DNA of 64,000 nt from an uncultured Saprospiraceae bacterium (lineage in GTDB: Bacteria > Bacteroidota > Bacteroidia > Chitinophagales > Saprospiraceae). The first letter of the stretch is position 1, and each line of letters starts with the position of its first letter. The position numbers were made by a program, and so were the translations under genes. The notes under the pieces are model-generated. The model had not been told where the DNA came from. It worked only from the letters and a program-made list of their open reading frames with translations, and made no database searches. The stretch lies in contig CALLWB010000052.1 in NCBI GenBank assembly GCA_938016265.1, positions 39,007 to 103,006 of the forward strand, in the 5' to 3' direction. Of the stretch, positions 55,203 to 63,871 are shown one piece after another.

Positions 55203-58200
55203 ATGAATATATTCAAAAAATTATTATTTATAATAATCATTATATTTTTTTCCTGTCAAATTTCCCTGGCGCAAAATTGCTCTGGAGTGATTAAAACTGC
55301 GCAGGTATTGGGTGAAATGACTATTGTGAAAACAAAATGGCAATACCTGGTTGTACGAGGGAATTACAACTATGGAATGGAGTTGCACAACACAGAACGG
55401 GGAATAACCGGGCTTTTTACCTCCAGTGCGGGTGTTGCATTAGAGGAAGGAGATGAAATCATTTTTACGGATGCTGGTGGAACAAGAAAAAAATATTCCT
55501 TCATTAGTATGGGGGATTTAGAAACTGTAAGCGGGCGGCCGGTCTATAAGAATACCCTCCAACTCGACATCGATGCTGTTAAGTGGTTTGCCAGAACCCC
55601 TATGAATATCATATACATTAGAAGCAATTCGACCAATACCATGCGGAAATTTACGGTTAATCCTAATCGCCAGGTTGAGTTTCAGAATATGTCAAAGTGC
55701 TTTCTCTCCAAAGTAGATGGAACTAAGATAGGAGGCCCCAGTATAAATACTGATTTCCGTCCCGGACCATCAGCCTCTTCTGGCAGCAAATTAGCTTCAG
55801 CCAGCGGTGGAGGCACAAACCCAAGAGCCGCGTTAGGTAAAGATGGAGAGATACTTGGCCTTAGAGAACAGTTGGAAAAAGAACGAGCCAGATTGCGAGC
55901 AGAAATAGAGAAGGAACGTGAAATGGCTGCCAATGCTAAAGCGAAATTTGCAGAGGAAGTTGCGCAAGCCCGAGAAAACTCTGCAAAGGTAAAAGCAACT
56001 TATGCTGATGAGGTGTTAGCTGCTAGAAAAAATGCCGATATTGAAATCAAAAAGGCACAAGAAGAAGCCGTGGCGGAGGTCATGAATACTAAAAAAAGTG
56101 CTGGTTCAGAAATTGAAAAGACAAATCTTGAAGTTGTCAAAGCAAAACAAAGCGCCAGCGAAAGATTGAGCCAGGTAAAATTAGAATCTGCAGAACAGGT
56201 AGCAAGCGCGAGAAAAGAATCGACGAAGGCTATGGAAGAAGCGAGGGCCAATCTGGAACTTGCAAAATTGGAATACGCAGATGAAGTAAATACAGCAAGA
56301 GAAAATTCTCAAAGTGAAATAAGCAGAATACGGGAAGAAACTGCCAAGTTAATAGCTGATGCACGTGAAGCAGCAAAAAATGCTAAAAATGTCAATGCAG
56401 AAGATGTAATCAGTGCGAAGCAGAAGGCTGCCGAAGAACTGCTTGCTACACAGGAAAAATCTGCAAACGATATGGCGCAAGTAAGAGAGAATGCGGCATT
56501 AGCTAAAGAAAAAGTCGCCACAGAGGTAGCGGAATCCAGAAGAAAAGCAGCGGAAGAAGTGTCCTTAATTCAAGAGAAAAATGCGCAGGAAGTTTCTGAG
56601 GCCAATGAAAAAGCAGCTAAAGAAAAAGAACGGATTGCCCTGGAAGTTGCAGAATCAAGAAAAACAGCAAATGAAGAAATAGCGACCGCTAAGCAAGCAG
56701 CTGCAGCGGAAAAACAAAAAGCGGCTGATCTTGTAGTCAAAACAAAGGAACAAAGTGCTGCTGAGGTAATAGCTACTAAAGAAGCTAGCTCAAAAGAAGT
56801 AGCAGCAACTAAAGAAAAAGCATCAAAAGAAGTCAGGCAAACAAAGAAAAAAAGCGCTGAGGAAGTAGCTCAAACTAAACAGAAAGCTGCTGAAGAAGTC
56901 GCTACCACTAAAGAAGCAAGCGCAAAAGAAGTTCTAGAAACACAACAAAAAGCAACAGAAACGGTACAAACTATCCGAACTGAAGCCGCTTCGGAAGTGA
57001 AAGTAACGAAAGAAAATGCAGAGAAAGAAAAAGTACGCCTAGCGGAAGAAGTACGAGTGGCCAAAGAAAATGCCGCCGCAGAAATTTTAAAAATAAAAGA
57101 AGAAGCTGCTCAAGCAATTGTACAGACCAAAGAAAAAGAAGCAGAGGTAAAAAAAATGACTGCACAGGAAGTAGTTAGCGCCAAAGAACGAGCAGCAAGT
57201 GAAATAGCAAGTTCTAAAGAAGAGGCCGCTCAAAAAGTACAAGAAGCAAATGTCAATGCCGATAAAGCAAAACAAACTTATGCAGAAGAAGTAGCAGCCT
57301 CTCAGAAAACCTCGCAGGAAAGAATGAAAGCCATTCAAGAAGAGGTTAATAAAAAAATCATGGAGGCGAAGAGTAAAGAAAAAGAGATGGTCGAAGCGAG
57401 TACTAAAGACGTCATTTCATCTAAACAAAAGGCTGCGGAAGAGGTAGCTAAGACAAAAGAAGCACAGGCAAAAGAAGTTGCGCTCATAAAAGAAAATGCT
57501 GCCAAGGCTAGCCAGGAAGAAGCAATGAAAGTCGCAGAGGCAAAAAATAAAGCCGCCCAGGAAATTGCTAAAACCCAGCAAGAAGAAGCAAATGCAGTAG
57601 CTGCTATAAAAGAAAAGAGCGCACTTGCTAAACAGGAATCTGCTAATGAAGTTTCTGCCGCTAAAGAAAAAGCTGCTCTTGAAATTGCTAAAGTGAAGGA
57701 AGAACAGGCAAATACCATTCAAACCGCAAGAGAAGGAGCCGCACAGGAAATGGAAAAGATCAAACTTGCTGTTTTAGAAGCAAAGGATAATGCAAATTCT
57801 CAAATAGCAACAACCAAAGAACAATCACTCAACGAAATAGCCGACGCAAAAGCTAAATCGGCAGAAGAGGTAGCTAAGACGCGAGAGGAATCTAACACTC
57901 TAAAAGAAAAATATGCCCTTGAAACTAAAGAGGCAAAAGAGAAATATGCTGCGGAAGTAGCAACCGCTAAACAAGAAAGCATTAAAACAATAACAGAAGA
58001 AAGAGAAAAAGCAGGCATAGAAATTGCGGCTGCAAGAGAAGAAACCGGTGCCAAAAAGCAACAATACAATGATGAGGCTGAAGCTTATAGAAAACAACTT
58101 TCAGAAGAAAATAGTAAAGCAAAAGAGGAAATCTCGAAAGACTTAACTAAATTTAGAGAACAATCTGAAGTCTCTAAGAAACAATTGACGGAAGAATTGG

Positions 58201-58373
58201 ACAAAGCACGAAAAGAATCTAAGGCTGAAATCGAAGCGTTGAAAGACGATATTGCAAATGCAATTGCTGATGATAAATTGGTATTAGAAGAACTACAAAA
58301 ACAGATACAACAAGTAAAATTAGAACTGGAAGAATTAGAAAAGAAAAAACGCGCGGGAGGAGGAAGTAACTAA
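55203..58373 (+). CDS. Secreted hendecad-repeat coiled-coil rod protein
   Basis: A protein of about 1,056 residues. The start is ATG 55203 before a strong signal peptide (MNIFKKLLFIIIIIFFSCQISLAQ); ATG 55182 is an alternative. Residues about 25-185 form a beta-rich domain (KWQYLVVRGNYNYGMELHN, FVNPNRQ-like strands) that I do not recognise. A Ser/Gly-rich linker is followed from about 220 by some 820 residues of uninterrupted charged helix. The helix is built mainly of 11-residue units such as AEEVAQTKQKA, AEEVATTKEAS and AKEVLETQQKA, with single 7-residue units (ALAKEKV, AAEKQKA, AKEKERI) inserted. Hydrophobic residues fall at positions 1 and 4-5 of each unit, so a nearly straight or slightly right-handed coiled coil is expected. 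The end is basic and Gly-rich (KKKRAGGGSN). No membrane anchor or sorting domain is seen. Its function is unknown. Confidence 0.82.
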   Translation: MNIFKKLLFIIIIIFFSCQISLAQNCSGVIKTAQVLGEMTIVKTKWQYLVVRGNYNYGMELHNTERGITGLFTSSAGVALEEGDEIIFTDAGGTRKKYSFISMGDLETVSGRPVYKNTLQLDIDAVKWFARTPMNIIYIRSNSTNTMRKFTVNPNRQVEFQNMSKCFLSKVDGTKIGGPSINTDFRPGPSASSGSKLASASGGGTNPRAALGKDGEILGLREQLEKERARLRAEIEKEREMAANAKAKFAEEVAQARENSAKVKATYADEVLAARKNADIEIKKAQEEAVAEVMNTKKSAGSEIEKTNLEVVKAKQSASERLSQVKLESAEQVASARKESTKAMEEARANLELAKLEYADEVNTARENSQSEISRIREETAKLIADAREAAKNAKNVNAEDVISAKQKAAEELLATQEKSANDMAQVRENAALAKEKVATEVAESRRKAAEEVSLIQEKNAQEVSEANEKAAKEKERIALEVAESRKTANEEIATAKQAAAAEKQKAADLVVKTKEQSAAEVIATKEASSKEVAATKEKASKEVRQTKKKSAEEVAQTKQKAAEEVATTKEASAKEVLETQQKATETVQTIRTEAASEVKVTKENAEKEKVRLAEEVRVAKENAAAEILKIKEEAAQAIVQTKEKEAEVKKMTAQEVVSAKERAASEIASSKEEAAQKVQEANVNADKAKQTYAEEVAASQKTSQERMKAIQEEVNKKIMEAKSKEKEMVEASTKDVISSKQKAAEEVAKTKEAQAKEVALIKENAAKASQEEAMKVAEAKNKAAQEIAKTQQEEANAVAAIKEKSALAKQESANEVSAAKEKAALEIAKVKEEQANTIQTAREGAAQEMEKIKLAVLEAKDNANSQIATTKEQSLNEIADAKAKSAEEVAKTREESNTLKEKYALETKEAKEKYAAEVATAKQESIKTITEEREKAGIEIAAAREETGAKKQQYNDEAEAYRKQLSEENSKAKEEISKDLTKFREQSEVSKKQLTEELDKARKESKAEIEALKDDIANAIADDKLVLEELQKQIQQVKLELEELEKKKRAGGGSN
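55860..58350 (+). repeat. Degenerate 33-bp coding repeat (11-residue units)
   Basis: About fifty or more units of consensus A-x-E-V-x-x-T/A-K-x-x-A/S run in tandem, clearest at about 56750-57010. Seven-residue insertions recur every one to several units. DNA identity between units is modest, so the array is old or under codon drift. Confidence 0.8.
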
Positions 58374-58415
58374 TATTGAAGAGCAACTACTATTTTTAAC
58401 CTTAAAAGCTAACCC

Positions 58416-59171
58416 ATGTCTCTAAAACATTTTTGTTTGGGAATACTTGCCTTAACGGTATTGTGGGGTTGTGTCAAAGATCCTGTAACCAAACCACCAA
58501 CGCAAAATGTGATCAAATCATCTTGCAATGGTAACGCATTCACCACCGATTATTTTAAGGAAGATGCCGGGATTCTAGCGGTTAAATATGCAAACAAACT
58601 GAACGACGGAGCTATATCTATTTCCCAAACTTACTATGACGAAATACTTGCTGCGCTCCTTGCTGTATATAATTCCACTGATTTGCCTGAGCGAGATTCT
58701 GTCGTCACTTTATATCCTATCCATGCGAAAAACTCAGAAAGCATTCACCAACTTCTTATGAATTTGGACGGTACTTTGTCTTGGGTCGATGAGTGGAGAA
58801 TGGGTAATAAAATAACTAACCAACCAGATATCGATCAGCTTGTATCGGACTATGACCTTGAGATCCAAGTATTGGATGATACCCCCAACAACATAACTGT
58901 ACTCATCACTTCCATCCTTCCAATTAATATATTAAATCTAGCGAACAACTTCAAGCAAATCAATGGAGTATCCAGTGCTGCTGTAAAGGAGGCCGAATTT
59001 GATGGGAATGATATCCAATACTACAAAGACAATATCTTTAGAGAATTGATCTTCTCTGTTGGTTATGGGGATTGTCAAAACTCTTGCGAATTCAGACGCT
59101 ACTGGCGCTTTCTAATCTATATTGATTGTTCTGTGGAGTTTTTAGAAAGCTATGGTGATCCTGCGCCTTAA
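58416..59171 (+). CDS. Lipoprotein of unknown function
   Basis: A 251-residue predicted lipoprotein: signal peptide with lipobox LTVLWGC and acylated Cys19. The body has helical and beta parts and ends with VGYGDCQNSCEFRRYWRFLIYIDCSVEFLESYG, a Cys-rich segment with three cysteines and aromatic residues. I recall similar GDC-x3-C endings in uncharacterised Bacteroidota proteins, but no function. It starts 42 bases after the rod protein and is probably in the same transcript, so it may anchor or modify that protein (inference). Confidence 0.75.
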   Translation: MSLKHFCLGILALTVLWGCVKDPVTKPPTQNVIKSSCNGNAFTTDYFKEDAGILAVKYANKLNDGAISISQTYYDEILAALLAVYNSTDLPERDSVVTLYPIHAKNSESIHQLLMNLDGTLSWVDEWRMGNKITNQPDIDQLVSDYDLEIQVLDDTPNNITVLITSILPINILNLANNFKQINGVSSAAVKEAEFDGNDIQYYKDNIFRELIFSVGYGDCQNSCEFRRYWRFLIYIDCSVEFLESYGDPAP

Positions 59172-59208
59172 TTCGTTACTAAGTTATTGAGTGCATTAAG
59201 CCTTTCTC

Positions 59209-59619
59209 TTACAAATCATTTTTAAAATTATTGCAGTAGTTCTTTATGAGATCTCTCGTTTTTATGAAGGAGGTTATAATTTCTTCCTCTGTACCAGTGG
59301 CTTTGGCGGGGTCGGGAAAATTGAAGTGCAGGCGTTTGGCATTTGAAGGAAAATAGGGGCACTTTTCTTTTGCATGATCACAAACCGTTAGGATGTAGTC
59401 GAACTTAATTTTCTGGTATTCATCAATATGATTAGACGTGTGTTTGGCGAGGTCTATACCGTCCATTTGCATTACTTTGATGGCTCGTGGATTGACGCCG
59501 TGTGTTTCTATACCTGCGCTGTATACGCCATAATTGTCTTCTAGTAGGTCTCGCAGGTAACCTTCTGCCATTTGGCTTCTACAGGAATTCCCTGTGCACA
59601 GGATCAAGATGTTTTTCAT
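59209..59619 (-). CDS. arsC: Arsenate reductase ArsC, thioredoxin-coupled / LMW phosphatase family
   Basis: A 136-residue protein of the low-molecular-weight tyrosine phosphatase fold. The P-loop is CTGNSCRS (Cys8 to Ser15). The two redox cysteines of the Staphylococcus-type arsenate reductase are present as Cys80 and Cys87 (TVCDHAKEKCPYFP), with the catalytic Asp in NFPDPAKATG. This cysteine triad supports arsenate reduction through thioredoxin rather than a plain phosphatase. No arsenite exporter or ArsR is adjacent, so resistance would need genes elsewhere. Confidence 0.85.
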   Translation of the reverse strand: MKNILILCTGNSCRSQMAEGYLRDLLEDNYGVYSAGIETHGVNPRAIKVMQMDGIDLAKHTSNHIDEYQKIKFDYILTVCDHAKEKCPYFPSNAKRLHFNFPDPAKATGTEEEIITSFIKTRDLIKNYCNNFKNDL

Positions 59620-59654
59620 AGACGAATGGTTGGATGCTATAATCTTTGTGTTTA

Positions 59655-60425
59655 TTAAAAAATGTCTCTAGTAAATATCCACTCGTTTTCAGAGGACATT
59701 CTTTCGTTGAAGGTGTAATTTTCGTAATCAAACCCTTTTAGATGGTCCGGGTTGGTGATTTTATTTTTGATCGCGAAATGGCACATCATGCCTCTAGCTT
59801 TTTTAGCAGAAAAACTGACAATCTTGTAATTGCCATTTCTTAATTCTTTAAAGTTTAGGTTGATGAGTCTGCCTTTGAGTTTGTTTGTTTTTACGGATTT
59901 GAAGTATTCCTTAGAAGCCAGATTGATTATTGTGTCAGTGTTTGCTTCTTCTGCATCGGTATTGATGAGGTCTGTAATTCTGCCCTTCCAAAAATCGTAG
60001 AGGTTTTTGCCTCTGGTATTACTGAGTTTTGTTCCCATTTCAAGGCGGTAGGGCTGCATTAAATCCAGTGGTTTCAGCAAACCGTATAAGCCAGAAAGGA
60101 TACGTAAGTGTTTTTGTGCAAATTGGTGATCTTCTACATCAAAAGTGGCGGCCTCCATTCCTGTGTATACATCTCCCTTGAATGCGAGGACGGCTTGTTT
60201 AGCATTTTCCGGGGTAAACGGTGTGCGGTATTCTTTGAATCTGGAAACGTTTAACTCTGCGATGTTATCACTGACATCCATTAGCTTTTTTAGCGAATTC
60301 TTTGATTTTTTTCTGAGCGCATTTATGAGCATATCACTTTGATCCAATAACCTTGGTTGTGAATACGTTTCTAGTCCCGAATCAGAAAAATCAAGCGTTT
60401 TGGCAGGAGAAATTAAAAATATCAT
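59655..60425 (-). CDS. yaaA: YaaA family peroxide-stress protein
   Basis: A 256-residue protein of the UPF0246/YaaA family. It has the family opening MIFLISPAKTLDF and AVLAFKGDVYTGMEA, the RILSGLYGLLKPLDLMQPYRLEMGTKL block, LYDFWKGRIT and the C-terminal VSFSAKKARGMMCHFAIKN. In E. coli YaaA limits damage from iron and hydrogen peroxide and has a DNA-binding fold. It is 35 bases downstream-to-upstream from the arsC-like gene on the same strand, so a shared transcript is likely. Confidence 0.94.
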   Translation of the reverse strand: MIFLISPAKTLDFSDSGLETYSQPRLLDQSDMLINALRKKSKNSLKKLMDVSDNIAELNVSRFKEYRTPFTPENAKQAVLAFKGDVYTGMEAATFDVEDHQFAQKHLRILSGLYGLLKPLDLMQPYRLEMGTKLSNTRGKNLYDFWKGRITDLINTDAEEANTDTIINLASKEYFKSVKTNKLKGRLINLNFKELRNGNYKIVSFSAKKARGMMCHFAIKNKITNPDHLKGFDYENYTFNERMSSENEWIFTRDIF

Positions 60426-60813
60426 AGATAATAATTACTTAAAAAATTAGTTGCACAAAATAAACGAAATTAGTTAGGTACTGTTCAAAATTCGATAATA
60501 AATTATTGAGATATATCATTTTTTTTGTAACATAATATTTAAAATCAAAAAAGTTCAATCAGCCAACAGACCAGACTTTTCAGTCTTTTAATCCACATTC
60601 ATATTCAAAATATCACTAATATTTAAACAGATATATGTGTCACAGTTTTTTCTATAAAACTTGGTGCATTTGTTTTAAGACATTATATTTGGTTAATGAC
60701 TACTAAATAGTAGTTTTTGTGTTTATTTGTTTGGGTTAGGGAGTCCTTGTTCGATTTTAAGATTGGGCAAGGGTTTTCCCATTTTAAGGGCTATTTTGTT
60801 TTGTATTTTTTTG
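60426..60813. other. 388-base AT-rich intergenic region with an orphan promoter
   Basis: No open gene is visible between yaaA and the M28 peptidase (both minus). The plus strand carries a good promoter match (60661-60691) and, at the expected start, a small palindrome ACTACTAAATAGTAGT (60699-60714) followed by TTTT. Confidence 0.5.
60661..60691 (+). promoter_or_regulatory. Promoter-like sequence with no gene downstream
   Basis: TTG (60661-60663), 20 bases, TATATTTG (60684-60691) matches the Bacteroidota pattern. It points toward the 3' end of the minus-strand peptidase gene, so any product would be a small or antisense RNA. Confidence 0.4.
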
Positions 60814-62490
60814 TTAGAACGCTACTTTTGTAGTCACTATTTCTTCGCCTCTTTTTACCTTCACTTCTATTTCGTCACCTTTCTGGTATTTTTCTAGGGC
60901 ATCCATATAATCGTAAATGTCATTTACTTTTACTGTTCCCATATTCAAAATAATATCATCTTCTTGCAGGCCTGCGGATTCAGCAGGTTTACCACTTGTT
61001 ACTCCATCTATTTTCATGCCTTCCCCTTCAAATGCATAGTTAGGCATCACTCCAAGTGTAACATTAAAACGGCGTTTTCTGCTTTGTTTATTTTCTTTTG
61101 TTTTGGTGAATTCAAAATTCTCAGCAAAGTCCGAAGAGTGATCAATAATACCATGAATAAAGTCCATGATTTGGACCATTCCCTTATAGTTTAACAGCTC
61201 GATGTCATCCTCTGGTGTATGGTATTCTTTGTGTGTTCCCGAAAAGAACGCGAGCACAGGCAAACCCTTCAAATAAAAAGAAGTGTGGTCAGATGGGCCA
61301 GTGCCCGACTGCATGGCGGTAATATTTAGTGCCCAATTTTTAGGTTGTGCTTTCACAATTAAGTTCCCCCATTCAGGAGAAGTCCCTGTTCCATTGACGA
61401 TGAGAGTTCTGTTTTTCATTCTTCCGATCATATCCATATTCAACATATAGGCTACAGATGCCAGGTCAATCAGCGGATTATTCACATAATAATTTGATCC
61501 TAACAAGCCCATTTCTTCCCCTGAGAAAGCGATGTATAAGTAATTGTAGGCCTCATGCCCGGGTGTTTGCAGTTCCTTTGCCAACTCGATCATAACGGCT
61601 ACTCCGCTTGCGTTGTCATCTGCGCCATTGTGGATTTCCTTTTCCTCTCCGGTATGCCTGGAGCCGAAATGCCCCATACCTAAATGGTCATAATGCGCAC
61701 CTATTACCACAGTTTTACTCGCACCATTATCATCAAATCCAACGACATTTTTTCCTATTCTACGGTCTTCCACCAAATCGACAGACAGTACCGCTGATTT
61801 TTTGTTTAGCGTTTTAAGTCCTTCCCCATTTCTAGAGAAAACCACTGGAATTGGAGCCGTTTTCAACTTTCTGGTAAAATCAGGAATAGGATCCGTATCG
61901 ACCTTGTTGGTGTTAATGAAAATGATCCCTGCAGCTCCTCGATCTACAGCAAGCGCGACTTTGTGACGAAGATCCGCAAACTTGGCTTCTTCGGCATGAG
62001 GGTTATCAAATTTTGGTACTCCAACTTCCATTACGAAGATGGCCCCAGCTGTTTTTTTGAGCTTCAGATAGTCATTTAGTTTTGGGTTTGGGGAGATCAT
62101 TCCATACCCCACATTGAGTAATTTTCCTTTAGCAGATCCGTTCCCTGAATACTCCAAAGGCCAATAATCCTGCATAGCAACTGCCGACTTCCCGTTGAAA
62201 GACAGGCTGTTGTTTGGTCCTAGGTTTTTACCGGCGAGTACTTCAAACTTCTGCAGATAGCCCCCATCTTCTTCAAATCCTATGAGTCCTGCTTCTTTGT
62301 ATTGTTTGCTGATGTAATCGGCTGCCAATTGTTCTCCTTCTGTACCCGTTTCTCGTCCCATCATTGCATCATCTGCCAAAATAGCAACGTGTTTGTACAA
62401 TGTTTTCTCCATAAGATCACTTTCCTCCTCTTGCGCAACCAAAAAGATCGGCAATCCCAAAAAAACGAAGAACCACTTACTCAATTTCAT
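60814..62490 (-). CDS. Secreted M28 family zinc peptidase with PDZ domain
   Basis: A 558-residue exported metallopeptidase. Signal peptide residues 1-19 (MKLSKWFFVFLGLPIFLVA). An inserted protease-associated-like domain spans about 120-240. The M28 zinc ligands are visible: His266 (GAHYDHLG), Asp291 (NGADDNASG), the catalytic pair Glu325/Glu326 (FSGEEMGLLGS), Asp353 (NMDMIGR) and His424 (EYHTPEDD). A C-terminal PDZ domain (about 475-558: GVTSGKPAESAGLQEDDIILNMGTVKV) probably binds substrate C-termini. This architecture is common in Bacteroidota aminopeptidases. It should act in the periplasm or outside the cell as an aminopeptidase (inference). Confidence 0.92.
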   Translation of the reverse strand: MKLSKWFFVFLGLPIFLVAQEEESDLMEKTLYKHVAILADDAMMGRETGTEGEQLAADYISKQYKEAGLIGFEEDGGYLQKFEVLAGKNLGPNNSLSFNGKSAVAMQDYWPLEYSGNGSAKGKLLNVGYGMISPNPKLNDYLKLKKTAGAIFVMEVGVPKFDNPHAEEAKFADLRHKVALAVDRGAAGIIFINTNKVDTDPIPDFTRKLKTAPIPVVFSRNGEGLKTLNKKSAVLSVDLVEDRRIGKNVVGFDDNGASKTVVIGAHYDHLGMGHFGSRHTGEEKEIHNGADDNASGVAVMIELAKELQTPGHEAYNYLYIAFSGEEMGLLGSNYYVNNPLIDLASVAYMLNMDMIGRMKNRTLIVNGTGTSPEWGNLIVKAQPKNWALNITAMQSGTGPSDHTSFYLKGLPVLAFFSGTHKEYHTPEDDIELLNYKGMVQIMDFIHGIIDHSSDFAENFEFTKTKENKQSRKRRFNVTLGVMPNYAFEGEGMKIDGVTSGKPAESAGLQEDDIILNMGTVKVNDIYDYMDALEKYQKGDEIEVKVKRGEEIVTTKVAF

Positions 62491-62662
62491 ACGGTATTAA
62501 TTTCGATTATTAAATGTAGAATTATCCAAAACAACGTGTTTCTAAACCTATTCACAAATTTAGTATCTAAGAGTTTAAAAGCAACAAATTTTGTGTGTTA
62601 TTGTTGATTTGATGACATTTCTATGAGAATGGGGACTCCCCTATTGGTTAGTGTTCCGCCTA

Positions 62663-63040
62663 CTACTCTTCGGAGGCAATTTCTTCTAGCAATTCAATTC
62701 GATTATTGAAGGGATCATAAAATGAAAATCGATGGTATTTTGGGAGTGGTTTATCTTCTTTTATTCGGATCCCTTTGTCTATTAATGCCTTTTTGATGGC
62801 GTTGAGGCTGGTCACCTCGAAGGCTGGATGGCGTTTTGAATTGTTGATGGCATCTTCTGCACCGATGTGTAGTTCGATGTCGGCGATGTGTAACCAGAAA
62901 CCTCCATTTTTTCTTAGGTATTCTGGTTTTTCAATTTCTTTGAGTCCTAGGATTCCGCAGTAAAAAGCTCTAGCTTCTTCTTCCTTATTTTTGGGAATGC
63001 AAAGTTGGAGGTGGTTTAGTTTTATGAAATTTATTTTCAT
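62663..63040 (-). CDS. VOC superfamily (glyoxalase/bleomycin-resistance fold) protein
   Basis: A 125-residue single-domain vicinal oxygen chelate protein. It shows the paired beta-alpha-beta-beta-beta modules: LNHLQLCIPKNKEEEARAFYCGILGLKEIEKPE, GGFWLHIADIELHIGAE, then HPAFEVTSLNAIKKALIDKGI and RFSFYDPFNNRIELLE with the terminal metal-ligand Glu. Related proteins are lyases, dioxygenases or antibiotic-binding proteins. The substrate is unknown. Confidence 0.87.
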   Translation of the reverse strand: MKINFIKLNHLQLCIPKNKEEEARAFYCGILGLKEIEKPEYLRKNGGFWLHIADIELHIGAEDAINNSKRHPAFEVTSLNAIKKALIDKGIRIKEDKPLPKYHRFSFYDPFNNRIELLEEIASEE

Positions 63041-63054
63041 AGGTATTGTTTGTT

Positions 63055-63062
63055 CAAAGATA
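63055..63062 (-). promoter_or_regulatory. -7 box before the VOC gene
   Basis: Minus strand TATCTTTG matches TAnnTTTG exactly, 14 bases before the ATG, so a very short leader is expected. A matching -33 element at 19-21 bases is not seen. Confidence 0.35.
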
Positions 63063-63145
63063 AGAAGAAATGAACAATCATTTGGTTGGGTTTATTAATA
63101 TAACTCTAAAAGAAAAGGTCTAATCATTTTTGCTTTTTGTAAGGT

Positions 63146-63598
63146 TCAGCTTACAACTAACTCATAAATTCTTGATTCCTCATCCCATGGGTGATACCCT
63201 TTTCCAATATAGCTATATCCGAATTTTTCATAATAACCTATATGGTCGGTAGCAAGGTACAAACTACTAAAGCCTGCTTTTATCGTATCTTTTTTTGCTT
63301 TTTCAAGCAATAAGGAAGCATAATTGTTTCCTCTATAGTTCTCCTCAATAAATACTGCGCAAACCCAAGGATACAAATCCATTCTACTTATAAAATCATT
63401 AGTAATTAACCCCGCGCAACCTATTATTGAATCGTTGTTCATTAATAAATACCATTGGGGCAGAGGTTTCTTGGCACCAATACAATTACTGATGCAGTTC
63501 TGGTAAATCTCTGGAAGAATACTTTTCCATACACTTTGGAAATACTGTATAGCTCTATCTACATATTTTGGGCTCTCTCTTACGGAAACTATATTCAT
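63146..63598 (-). CDS. GNAT family N-acetyltransferase
   Basis: A 150-residue acetyltransferase. The acetyl-CoA binding motif A is ENYRGNNYASLLLEKAKKDTIKAG (Q/RxxGxG/A form), preceded by the strand PWVCAVFIEE and followed by SLYLATDHIGYYEKFGYSYIGKG, the usual motif B. The N-terminus (SPKYVDRAIQYFQSVW) resembles members that acetylate small amines or proteins. The substrate is unknown. The start lies close to a 270-base AT-rich gap that contains the palindromic hairpin TTGTCGA (63682-63688) / TCGACAA (63697-63703). Confidence 0.87.
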   Translation of the reverse strand: MNIVSVRESPKYVDRAIQYFQSVWKSILPEIYQNCISNCIGAKKPLPQWYLLMNNDSIIGCAGLITNDFISRMDLYPWVCAVFIEENYRGNNYASLLLEKAKKDTIKAGFSSLYLATDHIGYYEKFGYSYIGKGYHPWDEESRIYELVVS

Positions 63599-63871
63599 AA
63601 TTTAAATTGTTTGCCTAATGCTTCTTGCGTCAGATATGTTAAGTTTGGCATTTAGAATAATTCATATTTTTGTGTATCCTGTTGTCGAGTACTATTTCGA
63701 CAAATTTTATCTTTAATTCCATGACAGGCATTTATACATACAAATATAAATACATTTATTAAATTCTTTTTTTAAAATATATTAAACGTGCATCAACATA
63801 ATAAACCGACTAAGCTACCAACGTTCCCGTTTTTGTACATCCCACTTATGTTAATCAGAAAAAACGGTACC

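Noticed and set aside
56750..57010. Regular 33-bp spaced repetition resembling a short CRISPR or minisatellite
   Set aside because: The period is a multiple of three in one open frame, the units are degenerate at third positions, and the protein reads as clean 11-residue helical units, so it is a coding repeat.
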